Positions 33,004-41,975 of a stretch of DNA of 64,000 nucleotides are shown one piece after another. Both the position numbers and the translations under genes were made by a program. The stretch's first letter is position 1. Each line of letters opens with the position of its first letter. Location of the stretch: contig CAXBDI010000001.1 in NCBI GenBank assembly GCA_963974445.1, positions 1 to 64,000 of the forward strand, written 5' to 3'. Below the pieces are notes generated by a model. That model did no database searches, was not told the origin of the DNA, and was given only the letters and a program-made list of their open reading frames with translations. Source of the DNA: JACKII01 sp963974445. GTDB lineage: Bacteria; Pseudomonadota; Alphaproteobacteria; Bin95.

Positions 33004-33311
33004 GCGCCCGCGGCCAACCTCACCGGTCTCGCACGACGGCGCCGGCCGCCGACACCTTGAGCGACATGGTGTCCGCCATCGCCAGACAGGCGCGGGCGGA
33101 CGGTCTGCCCATCGCTGGCGCCGATGCCCGCGGTTTGGCGCAACTGATGCAGCATCTGGGGTTCGATGCGCCGGGCCTGGCCCCGGCGGGCCCGGTCATG
33201 GCGCGGCTTCTGGCGGAAATACTGGTGCTGACCGGCGCGCCGTCTCAGCCGCCGCCGCGGCCGAAGTCAACGGGGCCGACGGATGAAATCACAGGGAAAT
33301 CGGCTCTATGA
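33000..33311 (+). CDS. Small protein between fliP and fliG, function unknown
   Basis: 103 residues, no known family recognised. It overlaps the fliP stop and the fliG start by 4 bp each (ATGA-type junctions), which argues strongly that it is translated. The predicted fold is a short helical core (about residues 18-80: DTLSDMVSAIARQARADG, LAQLMQHLGF, ARLLAEILVL) between disordered Arg/Pro-rich ends. It has no signal peptide or membrane span. It may be a flagellar assembly helper, but that is only inferred from position. Confidence 0.65.
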   Translation: MSARGQPHRSRTTAPAADTLSDMVSAIARQARADGLPIAGADARGLAQLMQHLGFDAPGLAPAGPVMARLLAEILVLTGAPSQPPPRPKSTGPTDEITGKSAL

Positions 33312-34381
33312 GCGATCTGACTGTTTCCGACCTACGCAACCCGTCTATGCCAGGCAGTCTGACAACCCGGCGGCCTCTCAATCCTGACGAGAAGGCCGCG
33401 ATCATCGTCTACAGCTTGGGGCCGGAACGGGCCAAACAGGTGCTCGACCGAATGGACGAGAGCGATTACCGCCGCTTCGCTCAGGCGATGAACCGGCTCG
33501 GTACGGTCGACGCCGCAACGGTCGAGGACGTATTGACGGAGTTCGCAACCAGCGTCAGCGAACCCAACACCATGCGCGGCGGGACGGCCGAAACCCGACG
33601 GTTCATGGCGCGGTTTCTCGATGCCTCCTACGTCGATCAATTGCTGGGCGATATCAGCGGGCCGGCCGGCCGCGATATCTGGGAGAAGCTGTCGAACACG
33701 TCGGAGCATCACCTGTTTGCCTACCTCAGCAACGAGCAGCCGCAGTCGGTCGCTGTCATCCTCAGCCGGATCACCGCCAGCAAGGCGGCACAGGTGCTGA
33801 TGCTGTTTTCCGATGAAAAGGCAAAAGAGATCGTGCGGCGGATGAGCCGGATCGGCAATATCGATCGCAGCATTATGAAACAGCTGAAAACGACCCTTCA
33901 GCAGGATTTTCAGGCGGTCCTGGAAAAGCAGCGGGGCATCGGCCGGCCGCACGATCTGATTGGCAGCATGTTCAACCAAATGCCCACGGACAAGGTCGGG
34001 CCGTTGATGGAAGCCTTGCAGGCCAGTGACCCGGAAGCGGCTGAAAAAGTTCAGAAAATGATGTTCACTTTCGCCGATTTCAGCACACGCGTCAGCTCGG
34101 CCGATCTGCAGAACGTGATCAAGAATTGTGAGCATGAAACGCTGGTGCAGGCATTGACGCTCGCCAAGCGCAATGCGCCGGAAATCATGGAGTATTTCTT
34201 CAACAACATGTCGAAACGCGTCGCCGGTCAAATGCAGGAGCAAATCGACGAGGGCGGCCCGGTTCGGATGAAAGACGCGCAGGCCGCACAACAGGAGATC
34301 GTCCGCGTTGCGCAGGTCCTTGCGAAGTCCGGCGAGATCCAACTCACGGACGGCGACAGCGAGGATGACCAGGTCCTCTGA
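33308..34381 (+). CDS. fliG: Flagellar motor switch protein FliG
   Basis: 357 residues with N, middle and C domains in order. N domain begins near residue 26 (DEKAAIIVYSLGPERAKQVLDRM). The EHPQ-type motif of the middle domain reads NEQPQ (near residue 141). The C domain carries the charged helix expected for torque generation, though divergent. Contacts FliF by the N domain and MotA by the C domain. Starts inside the small upstream gene. Confidence 0.92.
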   Translation: MSDLTVSDLRNPSMPGSLTTRRPLNPDEKAAIIVYSLGPERAKQVLDRMDESDYRRFAQAMNRLGTVDAATVEDVLTEFATSVSEPNTMRGGTAETRRFMARFLDASYVDQLLGDISGPAGRDIWEKLSNTSEHHLFAYLSNEQPQSVAVILSRITASKAAQVLMLFSDEKAKEIVRRMSRIGNIDRSIMKQLKTTLQQDFQAVLEKQRGIGRPHDLIGSMFNQMPTDKVGPLMEALQASDPEAAEKVQKMMFTFADFSTRVSSADLQNVIKNCEHETLVQALTLAKRNAPEIMEYFFNNMSKRVAGQMQEQIDEGGPVRMKDAQAAQQEIVRVAQVLAKSGEIQLTDGDSEDDQVL

Positions 34382-34405
34382 TAGGGGGCCTGTCGCAGCC
34401 ATGCC

Positions 34406-35020
34406 ATGACAGACCGCATCGACCGCTGGTTGGCATTTGCACACGAACGCTCGGCGGTGCTGTCTGCAACCCTGCGCCGCGGTATGGCCACAGGCTTGTC
34501 GCCGCAGCGGCTGGCACAATGGGGCGAACGGCTGCGAGCAATGCAGGGACAGGCGGCTCTGTTGCTACCGCAATCGTCCGCGGCGACTGAGACCGGCGAC
34601 GGCGGAGACGAGATGGCGGCGCTCGGCGGCCTGCCGCGCTATCCCGGTTGGAGCCGCCGCGACTGGCGGCCTCAGGCGTCGGGGCCTGTGCAATGCTTAA
34701 CGGTGCACCGCCAAATGGAGCCTGACCCCGAAGACACCGACGATTCACCCAGCGACAACGGCACACCATGGCGGTTCGAGCTTGTGGCCGCGTTTGGCGA
34801 GGACCGCCAGGCAACGGTGGTCGGGCGTCTCGACCGCGATGCATTGCGGCTGTTGGTGCGCTCGGACCAGCCGCTCGGTCCCTCCGCCCGCGCGCACTTG
34901 GAACAACTCGTCCGCCGGATGCGGTTGTCGGGCGAGCGTCCGGTTTTGCTGCGTTTCGATGTTGCGATACGGCCAGATGCACTGCCCGCGCGCCGCGAAG
35001 GCGTCGACCGCCGGGCCTGA
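34406..35020 (+). CDS. Unknown protein at the end of the fliF-fliG run
   Basis: 204 residues. No family recognised. A helical N-terminus with ERLRAMQGQAALLLPQSSAA is followed by an acidic, Pro-rich linker (about 85-115). A compact C-terminal part (about 120-195) has alternating strands (WRFELVAAFGEDRQATVVGRL, LRLLVRSDQPLG) and helix LEQLVRRMRLSGERPVLLRFDV, ending basic. It lies 24 bp after fliG, so it is likely part of the same operon. The C-terminal part faintly recalls hook-length or export-apparatus fragments, but that is not supportable. Confidence 0.55.
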   Translation: MTDRIDRWLAFAHERSAVLSATLRRGMATGLSPQRLAQWGERLRAMQGQAALLLPQSSAATETGDGGDEMAALGGLPRYPGWSRRDWRPQASGPVQCLTVHRQMEPDPEDTDDSPSDNGTPWRFELVAAFGEDRQATVVGRLDRDALRLLVRSDQPLGPSARAHLEQLVRRMRLSGERPVLLRFDVAIRPDALPARREGVDRRA

Positions 35021-35053
35021 GCCGTATGTTGGATCGAGTGAGGGGTGGAGGGG

Positions 35054-35127
35054 TGGAGGCGCGAACCGGAATCGAACCGGTGTACGAGGATTTGCAGTCC
35101 TCTGCATCACCACTCTGCCATCGCGCC
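35054..35127 (-). tRNA. tRNA-Cys (anticodon GCA)
   Basis: 74 nt including the encoded CCA (35054-35056). The acceptor stem is GGCGCGA paired with TCGCGCC. The anticodon loop reads CTGCAAA with anticodon GCA, and the T arm has GGTTCGATTCC. It lies 33 bp past the end of the unknown gene and in the opposite direction. The 5' flank (35128-35462) has no gene but holds a palindrome. Confidence 0.96.
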
Positions 35128-35353
35128 TCACTGTCGTTGAACGCCATCGCCAGCATCCACCAACCGGACCCGGGTGCATAGAGCCGAGAGCCGGAAGGGT
35201 CAAGGCATTCCTCTATATGGCGCGCCCGCCAGCCGGCGCTAACGGCGAAACAGCGGGCAGCGGGCTTGGTATTCACTCGGTGGCGCCGAACAGCCGCCGC
35301 CGTTACGCCGCCGCAAGGCAGCGGTCCTGCAAAAAAATCGGGTGCGTTTGCGG

Positions 35354-35381
35354 CCTGTCTATAGTATTCGCCATAGACAGG
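35354..35381. promoter_or_regulatory. Perfect 9-bp palindrome upstream of pcm
   Basis: CCTGTCTAT (35354-35362), a 10-base spacer AGTATTCGCC, and ATAGACAGG (35373-35381). It lies about 100 bp before the pcm start. It could be an operator for a dimeric regulator, or a small stem. The rest of 35128-35462 shows no gene. Confidence 0.4.
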
Positions 35382-35480
35382 AAGTCGGCGCTTAGCAATG
35401 GCTTCCGGGTGCGTCGGGCGATCCTGGAGATCGCGCCGCCGTGGCACTTCCTCTCGATCATCATGGATCTGATGCCCGCT

Positions 35481-36137
35481 ATGACCAATTTTGCCATCGC
35501 CCGCCGTAATATGGTGGATAGCCAACTGCGCACCAGCAAAGTCACCGACGAGCGCTTGGTGGCGGCAATGGCGGCCATCCGGCGGGAGGAGTTCGTGCCC
35601 GCCAGCCGGCGTCCGGTCGCCTATGTCGATGAGGCGTTGCCGGTGGCTCCCGGTCGTTACCTGCCGGCGCCGTTGGTGGCAGCCCGCCTTTACCAGATGG
35701 CAACACCGACGCCGGACGATCTTGTGCTGTTGGTCGGTGCCGGCACCGGCTACGGCGCGGCGGTGCTGGGCCGCCTGGTCAGTGCCGTCGTCGCCCTTGA
35801 GTGCGACAACGAACTGGCAGCCATGGCGGAGCAGGCGTTGGCCGCCGCCGAGATCGACAACGTTATCGTGGCGGAGGGGCCGTTGGAGGAGGGGTGGGAG
35901 AAACAAGCGCCCTATGACATCATTGCCTTTGAAGGGGCGATTGCCGAGGTGCCGGAGGCGATCCTGTCGCAACTGGCGCCGAACGGCCGTATCGTCGCTG
36001 CGATGATCGGGGCGAATGACATTCCGGTCGCGACCATTTTGTGGAAAACCCCCACCAGTGTTGCGGCCGAGTCGGTGTTCGATGCTAATATCCCGACATT
36101 ACCTGGATTCGAGCGGGTACGGGAGTTTGAATTTTGA
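35481..36137 (+). CDS. pcm: Protein-L-isoaspartate O-methyltransferase
   Basis: 218 residues from MTNFAIARRNMVDSQLRTSKV. SAM-binding motif I reads VLLVGAGTGYGAAVL (near residue 77). The N-terminal part (DERLVAAMAAIRREEFVPASRR, AYVDEALPVAPGRYL) is typical of the alphaproteobacterial PCMT group next to tolC. ATG at 35463 would add six residues. Repairs isoaspartyl residues in aged proteins. The TGA overlaps the TTG start of tolC. Confidence 0.88.
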   Translation: MTNFAIARRNMVDSQLRTSKVTDERLVAAMAAIRREEFVPASRRPVAYVDEALPVAPGRYLPAPLVAARLYQMATPTPDDLVLLVGAGTGYGAAVLGRLVSAVVALECDNELAAMAEQALAAAEIDNVIVAEGPLEEGWEKQAPYDIIAFEGAIAEVPEAILSQLAPNGRIVAAMIGANDIPVATILWKTPTSVAAESVFDANIPTLPGFERVREFEF

Positions 36138-37513
36138 ACCGTTTTCTGACTGTTAGTGCGATAGGCTTGGGTTTTGCGGTCTGCATCCCGAATCTGGCCG
36201 CGGCACAGACGCTGTTGGAAACATTCGCCGCCGCCTATTCGACCAACCCCAGCTTGGAGGCACGACGCGCCCAGTTGCGGGGCGCCGATGAAAACGTCAA
36301 CCAGGCACTCAGTCTGTGGCGTCCGACGGTAACCGCCAGCGGATCTGCCGGTGTCGGCTATTTCCGTTCGACCCCGTCCTCAAACCCCGAACAGGTTCGC
36401 ACACCGACCCAATTGCAGTTGGAGTTGAACCAGCCGCTATACCGGGGCGGTCGCAATGCGGCGTCGCTGTCTCAAGCCGAAAACGCAGTCTTGGCCGAGC
36501 GTGCCGGCCTTATGGTGGTGGAGCAGAGCGTCTTTCAGCAGGCTGGCACCGCCTTTATGAATGTAGTGCGCGACCAGGCGGTGGTGGAACTGAATGTCAG
36601 CAACGAAGAGGTGTTGCGCCGCCAATTGCAGGCAACACGCGACCGCTTCGAGGTGGGCGAGGTCACACGGACAGATGTCAGCCAGGCGGAAGCACGGCTG
36701 TCGCGGGCTATCGCCGACCGCCGGTCAGCCGAAGGCGATCTGGAGACCTCGCGCGCCGACTACGAGCAGGTGGTCGGCATGGCGCCGGGGATACTGGTGC
36801 AACCGGCGGTGCTGCCGAACTTGCCGAGATCGCGCCGCGAAGCCATCGAGCGCAGCCAGGTCGATAATCCCGAGGTAATCCAGGCGATCTTCACCCACCT
36901 CTCCGCCACGCACAATGTCGACGTGATCAACGGTGAGAGGTTGCCGAGCGCCTCTCTGGTCGGGCAATTGCAGCGTAACGCCGATACGTCGCAGTTCGTC
37001 CAAAAAGCCTACAATGCCCAGGCGACCGCGCAGGTGGTGATCCCGCTGTATCAGTCCGGCTCCGTGCGCTCGCGCGTGCGCCAGGCGAAGCAGGTGGCCT
37101 CGCAACGGCTGATCCAAATCGAGGAGGCGCGCCGTGCCGCCATCGAAAGCGCCACCGCCGGGTGGGAGCAGCTTTCGGCTACCCGCAACCGCATTCAGGC
37201 GTTGGAGGCGGAGGTCCAGTCACAGGAAATCGCCCTCGACGGCGTCAAGCAGGAGGCTCTGGTGGGCACCCGCACCGTGCTCGAAGTGCTGAATGCGGAG
37301 CAAGAGTTGCTGAACGCCAAGGTTAATCTGGTGGCGGCGCGACGCGACGAGGTTGTGGCCGCCCTGTCGCTCGCTTCAGCCGTCGGCTTGCTGGCCGCCG
37401 AACCATTGGAACTGGACGTGCCGCGCTATGACGTGCGCGCGCACTACGAGCGGGTTCGCGGCGCCTGGTTCGGCACCGACGTCGGCAGCCCGTGGCGCCC
37501 GACCGACCAGTAG
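36134..37513 (+). CDS. tolC: TolC family outer-membrane efflux/secretion channel
   Basis: 459 residues with a signal peptide (ends NLAAA). Two OEP domains with long helical hairpins: the first contains LWRPTVTASGSAGVGY and NAASLSQAENAVLAERAGL, the second EALVGTRTVLEVLNAEQELLNAKVN, a TolC hallmark. Works as the outer channel for tripartite efflux or type I secretion. Starts at TTG 36134, overlapping pcm. 20 bp before popZ. Confidence 0.92.
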   Translation: MNRFLTVSAIGLGFAVCIPNLAAAQTLLETFAAAYSTNPSLEARRAQLRGADENVNQALSLWRPTVTASGSAGVGYFRSTPSSNPEQVRTPTQLQLELNQPLYRGGRNAASLSQAENAVLAERAGLMVVEQSVFQQAGTAFMNVVRDQAVVELNVSNEEVLRRQLQATRDRFEVGEVTRTDVSQAEARLSRAIADRRSAEGDLETSRADYEQVVGMAPGILVQPAVLPNLPRSRREAIERSQVDNPEVIQAIFTHLSATHNVDVINGERLPSASLVGQLQRNADTSQFVQKAYNAQATAQVVIPLYQSGSVRSRVRQAKQVASQRLIQIEEARRAAIESATAGWEQLSATRNRIQALEAEVQSQEIALDGVKQEALVGTRTVLEVLNAEQELLNAKVNLVAARRDEVVAALSLASAVGLLAAEPLELDVPRYDVRAHYERVRGAWFGTDVGSPWRPTDQ

Positions 37514-37533
37514 CCGCAGAAGGACCCCACACG

Positions 37534-38022
37534 ATGACGGACAATCTGCGCGATCTCGATCCTAATCTGTCCGCCAGAATCCGCCGGCTGGCTGCAGGAG
37601 GCTCCGAGACCGATATGGCGAAAGACGGGAAGCCGTTGGAACTGACAGCCGTCGCCGCACCCGATGAAGAGCCGTTGTTGCTGACCGAGCGGGCAAGCGG
37701 TGCAGCCTCGGCGAGCGCTGGCCGGGAGGCGCAGCGGCAACCCCCACTACGGCCAACCGCCGCGAGCCCTGCCGATCACTCGATCAGCGGCACGCTTGCG
37801 AAACTCGATGCGCGCAAAGCAGATCTGGAGGCTGGCAACCGCCCCAACGCCATCAAAGCCGCCACCCCCACCGTCTCTGACCGGCCGCTCGACGAACTGG
37901 TCCTGGAGGCTGTCCGCCCGATGGTTGCCGATTGGCTCGACGGTAATTTGGAGCGGATCGTCCGCGAAGAGGTGGCGAAGGCCGTGGCTGCCCGTCAGGG
38001 CGACGACAGGGCGGCCGACTAA
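37534..38022 (+). CDS. popZ: PopZ-like pole-organising protein (DUF2497)
   Basis: 162 residues. The conserved C-terminal oligomerisation helix pair reads LDELVLEAVRPMVADWLDGNLE, then RIVREEVAKAV (near residues 120-155). The middle is Pro/Glu-rich and disordered, as in PopZ, which forms a polar matrix anchoring ParB/parS in Caulobacter. Small size and location before valS agree with PopZ loci. ATG at 37534 was chosen; the frame is open upstream across the tolC end. Confidence 0.85.
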   Translation: MTDNLRDLDPNLSARIRRLAAGGSETDMAKDGKPLELTAVAAPDEEPLLLTERASGAASASAGREAQRQPPLRPTAASPADHSISGTLAKLDARKADLEAGNRPNAIKAATPTVSDRPLDELVLEAVRPMVADWLDGNLERIVREEVAKAVAARQGDDRAAD

Positions 38023-38158
38023 GCGGCGCCCGGCCGACCTTAACGTCCGACGGCCCCTGCCGGGAGCGCCTCATGCCGCGGCGAAAAAATCCGGCAATCC
38101 GGTTATTGTCCGCGCTTCATCCGGCTCGTTTCACACTTCGAGCCGCAGGAGAGCTGTC

Positions 38159-40840
38159 ATGCCCGACACCATCACGCCCGCCGATAAGGCTCCGCTCGAC
38201 AAAACCTTCGCGTCTGCGGAAGTCGAGGCCCGCCACTATGCGGCCTGGCAGAAAGCCGGCGCTTTCGCCGCCGACCCACAGTCGAACAAAGCGCCCTACA
38301 CCATCATCATGCCGCCGCCGAACGTCACCGGCAGCCTGCACATGGGCCATGGCCTGACCTTCACCCTGCAAGACGTGCTGATCCGCTATCACCGCATGGC
38401 CGGCCGCGACGCGCTGTGGCAGCCGGGCCAGGACCACGCCGGCATCGCGACGCAAATGGTGGTGGAGCGGCGACTGGCGGAGCAGGGCGTCACGCGCCAG
38501 GACCTGGGCCGCGAGGCCTTCATCGACAAGGTGTGGGAGTGGAAGGCGGAGAGCGGCGGCACAATTTCCAACCAGTTGAAGCGCTTGGGTGCGTCTGCCG
38601 ACTGGCCGCGCGACCGCTTCACTATGGACGAAGGCGTCTCCAAAGCCGTCCGCAAGGTGTTCGTCGATCTCTATAAGGAAGGCTTGATCTACAAGGACCA
38701 GCGGTTGGTCAACTGGGACCCGGCGCTGGAGACCGCGATCAGCGATCTGGAGGTCGAGCAGCAGGAGGTCAAAGGCCATCTCTGGTATTTCAAATACCCG
38801 GTGGAGGGCCAGCCCGACCGCTTCCTGACCGTCGCCACCACTCGGCCCGAGACGATGTTGGGCGATACCGCCGTCGCCGTGCATCCCCATGACGAGCGCT
38901 ACCAGGATCTGATCGGCAAGCATTGCATCCTGCCCATCGTCGGACGTCGTATTCTGATCGTCGCCGACGACTATGCCGATCCGGAGACAGGCTCCGGCGC
39001 GGTGAAAATCACGCCCGCCCATGATTTCAATGACTTCGAGGTGGGACGCCGGCACGATCTGGAGATGATCAACGTCCTCGACCGCAAGGGTTGCCTGAAC
39101 GAGAACGCACCGCCGGCCTACCAGGGGCTCGACCGGTTCGAGGCACGCAAAAAGGTCGTGGTCGAGATCGAAGAACTGGGTCTCTTGGAGAAGACCGAAC
39201 CGCACACGCACCAGGTGCCTTATGGCGACCGCGGCGGCGTGCCGATAGAGCCCTACCTGACCGAACAATGGTATGTGGACGCCGCAACCCTGGCGAAACC
39301 GGCCATCGAGGCGGTGGAGACCGGGCGCACCAAGTTCGTGCCGGAAAACTGGTCCAAGACCTATTTCGAGTGGATGCGCAACATCCAGCCCTGGTGCATC
39401 AGCCGCCAACTCTGGTGGGGCCACCAAATCCCGGCCTGGTACGGGCCGGACGGCGAAATCTTCGTGGCGGAAGACGAAGACGGCGCCAAGGCGCTGGCCC
39501 GCACCCACTATGGCGAGGACAAGCCGATTGAGCGCGACCCGGACGTGCTCGACACCTGGTTCTCGTCCGGGCTCTGGCCGTTCTCGACCCTCGGCTGGCC
39601 GGACAAGACGCCGGAGTTGGAGCGCTACTACCCGGGCGACGTGCTGGTCACTGGCTTCGACATCATCTTCTTCTGGGTCGCCCGCATGATGATGCTGGGC
39701 ATCCACTTCATGGGCGACGTGCCGTTCCGCACCGTCTATATCCACGCGCTGGTCCGCGATGAGAAGGGCCAGAAGATGTCGAAATCCAAGGGCAATATCA
39801 TCGACCCGCTGGAGGTCATCGACGAATACTCCGCCGACAGCCTGCGCTTCACGCTGGCCGTGATGGCGGCGCAGGGCCGGGACATCAAACTGGCCAAAAA
39901 CCGCGTGGAAGGCTACCGCAATTTCGGCACGAAACTCTGGAATGCCGCGCGTTTCTGCGAGATGAATCAGTGCGCATTGCCCGCGGACTTCGACCCGACA
40001 GCGGTCTCTCAGACCGTCAACAAATGGATCATCGGCGAGACGGCGCGTGTTGTTGCCGAAACCGCCAAAGGCATCGAGGCGTACAAGTTTAACGAGGCGG
40101 CAGGCGGCCAGTATCAGTTCGTCTGGAACACCTTCTGCGACTGGTACCTGGAATTCATCAAGCCGATCCTGAACGGTTCCGACGCCGCCGCGATTGCCGA
40201 GACGCGGGCGACGGCGGCGTGGGCGCTGGATCAGATCATGCTGATGCTGCACCCGTTCATGCCCTTCATTACCGAAGAGTTGAACGAGCATTTCCGCTTC
40301 GTGCCGGACCGCCCGCTGATCTCCGCCGCATGGCCAGATTTCGGCGACACCCTGGCGGTGACGGATGCCAAGGCGGAGATGGACTGGGTCGTCCGCCTGA
40401 TCACCGAAGTCCGCGCCGTGCGGGCGGAGACGAACGTGCCGGCGGGCGCGAAAATCCCCGCCCTGGTGCAAGGCGCAAATGCCGAGACTCTGGCGCGCCT
40501 GGGCCGGCACAACGACTATATCCTGCGCCTCGCCCGCCTGACCGGTGTGCAGCCGGCAGACGCCATGCCGAAAGGCGCGGTGCAGATCGTCCTTGACGAG
40601 GCGACGTTTGCGCTGCCGCTCGCGGATATTATCGACATTGCAGCGGAGCGGGATCGGCTCGCCAAGGCCATCGAGAAGACCGAGAAGGAAATCGGCGGCA
40701 TCGACAAACGCCTCTCCAACCCCGGGTTTCTCGCCAAGGCCGATCCGCAGGTGGTCGAGGAAACCCGCGACAAACGGGCCGCACTGGCCGAACAACGCGA
40801 CAAGCTCGCCGCCGCGGTCACCCGTCTGGCGGAGATGTAA
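38159..40840 (+). CDS. valS: Valyl-tRNA synthetase
   Basis: 893 residues, class I synthetase. HIGH motif reads HMGH in PNVTGSLHMGHGLTF (near residue 60); KMSKS is in GQKMSKSKGNIIDP (near residue 540). Editing domain CP1 with TTRPETMLGDTAVAV and the anticodon-binding and C-terminal coiled-coil arm (DIAAERDRLAKAIEKTEKEI) are intact. AGGAGAG precedes the ATG at 38159. A possible GC-rich hairpin lies just beyond the stop at 40855-40875. Confidence 0.98.
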   Translation: MPDTITPADKAPLDKTFASAEVEARHYAAWQKAGAFAADPQSNKAPYTIIMPPPNVTGSLHMGHGLTFTLQDVLIRYHRMAGRDALWQPGQDHAGIATQMVVERRLAEQGVTRQDLGREAFIDKVWEWKAESGGTISNQLKRLGASADWPRDRFTMDEGVSKAVRKVFVDLYKEGLIYKDQRLVNWDPALETAISDLEVEQQEVKGHLWYFKYPVEGQPDRFLTVATTRPETMLGDTAVAVHPHDERYQDLIGKHCILPIVGRRILIVADDYADPETGSGAVKITPAHDFNDFEVGRRHDLEMINVLDRKGCLNENAPPAYQGLDRFEARKKVVVEIEELGLLEKTEPHTHQVPYGDRGGVPIEPYLTEQWYVDAATLAKPAIEAVETGRTKFVPENWSKTYFEWMRNIQPWCISRQLWWGHQIPAWYGPDGEIFVAEDEDGAKALARTHYGEDKPIERDPDVLDTWFSSGLWPFSTLGWPDKTPELERYYPGDVLVTGFDIIFFWVARMMMLGIHFMGDVPFRTVYIHALVRDEKGQKMSKSKGNIIDPLEVIDEYSADSLRFTLAVMAAQGRDIKLAKNRVEGYRNFGTKLWNAARFCEMNQCALPADFDPTAVSQTVNKWIIGETARVVAETAKGIEAYKFNEAAGGQYQFVWNTFCDWYLEFIKPILNGSDAAAIAETRATAAWALDQIMLMLHPFMPFITEELNEHFRFVPDRPLISAAWPDFGDTLAVTDAKAEMDWVVRLITEVRAVRAETNVPAGAKIPALVQGANAETLARLGRHNDYILRLARLTGVQPADAMPKGAVQIVLDEATFALPLADIIDIAAERDRLAKAIEKTEKEIGGIDKRLSNPGFLAKADPQVVEETRDKRAALAEQRDKLAAAVTRLAEM

Positions 40841-40865
40841 ACCGGTCGCGCGCAAGGCGGGGCCT

Positions 40866-41594
40866 TCAGGCCGCCAACGCGTTCTCCGGCAGAAAGACCG
40901 AGGGGGCGAGCGGGCCGAACTCCACATCGGAGTAGACGAGGGAGGTGATCTCGCCGCCGCGGCTGATCGAAATCTGCCTGATAATTTTGCCGTCGAACGC
41001 TGCGTCGCGGTACTGCATCAACGCTGTCTTCAGGACCGTATCATCGACCGGCGTGCGCATTTCGATGTTGACCGCGGTCCCGGTGGTGCGGTCGACGGTC
41101 AGAATGACCTTGTCATAGGTCGCCTGCCGCGAGCGCGCGACCAGCGTGAACACCAGCAGGTTACCTTCGCTCTGCGCGTCCGCAACCGAATAGTCGCTGG
41201 TCCAACGGTCCGACGCAATATCGCCGAGCGCCGCCGATCCCAGCAGATGCTCGCGTGGCGTCACTGGACGCACCAGCAACGCATCGGGATCGACAAACCA
41301 CATATTGCGTCCGCGCCGCAGGATCCGCTGTCCGTTGGCGCGCGCCGGGCTGAGATACTCCGCCAGAAAATCGCCGCCTCGGGTCTGCACGAACAATGCC
41401 TCCGGAGCACCGCGCGGCGGCGTTATGGTCAGCGTCCAGGACACGCCACGCCGCGCGGCGCCCCGATGCACGTCAGCGGCGGCCAAAACTGCCGAATGGT
41501 CGGATGCCGCCGACGCCCAGCCCGGTATTGCGGCGGTGGAGACCGCGCCGAGAGCTAGCCTGTGCAGCAATGTCCGTCGCCGCATGCCTGCCAT
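40866..41594 (-). CDS. Outer-membrane lipoprotein-sorting LolA-like protein (LolA superfamily)
   Basis: 242 residues. The N-terminus MRRRTLLHRLALG resembles a Tat or Sec signal (cleaved near GWASA). The mature part is a beta-rich LolA-like fold: LTITPPRGAPEALFVQTRGGDF, NMWFVDPDALLVRP, and FTLVARSRQATYDKVILTVDR. LolA superfamily members carry lipoproteins; this longer type, with LRRGRNMWF, belongs to the outer-membrane lipoprotein-sorting group. ATG at 41594 has GGAGG. Faces valS convergently with 25 bp between the genes. Confidence 0.75.
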   Translation of the reverse strand: MAGMRRRTLLHRLALGAVSTAAIPGWASAASDHSAVLAAADVHRGAARRGVSWTLTITPPRGAPEALFVQTRGGDFLAEYLSPARANGQRILRRGRNMWFVDPDALLVRPVTPREHLLGSAALGDIASDRWTSDYSVADAQSEGNLLVFTLVARSRQATYDKVILTVDRTTGTAVNIEMRTPVDDTVLKTALMQYRDAAFDGKIIRQISISRGGEITSLVYSDVEFGPLAPSVFLPENALAA

Positions 41595-41636
41595 CTTTCC
41601 TCCCCAGCCCGCCGGGCTTTGCAACCGCGGCACGCC

Positions 41637-41975
41637 TCAGTGCTCACGATAGGCGAACAAGCCGGCGCGCTCGTACAGCCACGGGTACTGGGTCACCATC
41701 ATGTTGACCCTGGTCAGACGATAGGCGATCAGGGCGACGGCGATCAACACGGCCGCATCGATCAGATAGCCCGATAGCAGCAACATGCGCCCATCGAACA
41801 GCGCATAGATGAAGAACCGCGTCGTCACCGCCATCAGCATGGCATAGCCGACCGCCTGCCAGGCAGGCCGCCAGGTGCGGGCGATGGCTTGCCCCATCAT
41901 GAAGGCCGTGCCGCCCGCCAACACCACCGTAATGCCCAGGAAAACGTCCCAACGGGTGCCGAGCAAGGCTTCCAT
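41637..41975 (-). CDS. DUF6867-type small membrane protein of the liv operon
   Basis: 112 residues with about three membrane spans (FLGITVVLAGGTAFMMG, AVGYAMLMAVTTRFFIY, GYLIDAAVLIAVALIAY). This protein type follows branched-chain amino acid ABC operons in Rhodospirillales and Rhizobiales and has no known role. It overlaps livF by one base. Confidence 0.75.
   Translation of the reverse strand: MEALLGTRWDVFLGITVVLAGGTAFMMGQAIARTWRPAWQAVGYAMLMAVTTRFFIYALFDGRMLLLSGYLIDAAVLIAVALIAYRLTRVNMMVTQYPWLYERAGLFAYREH

Noticed and set aside
34782..35480. Upstream extension of the pcm reading frame through the tRNA-Cys region
   Set aside because: No similarity before MTNFAIARRNMV, and the extension would cross the tRNA gene.
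38117..40927. Very long open frame (936 codons) on the minus strand through valS
   Set aside because: It is the antisense shadow of a GC-rich gene; translation is His/Arg/Asp-rich with no domain, while valS on the other strand is complete.
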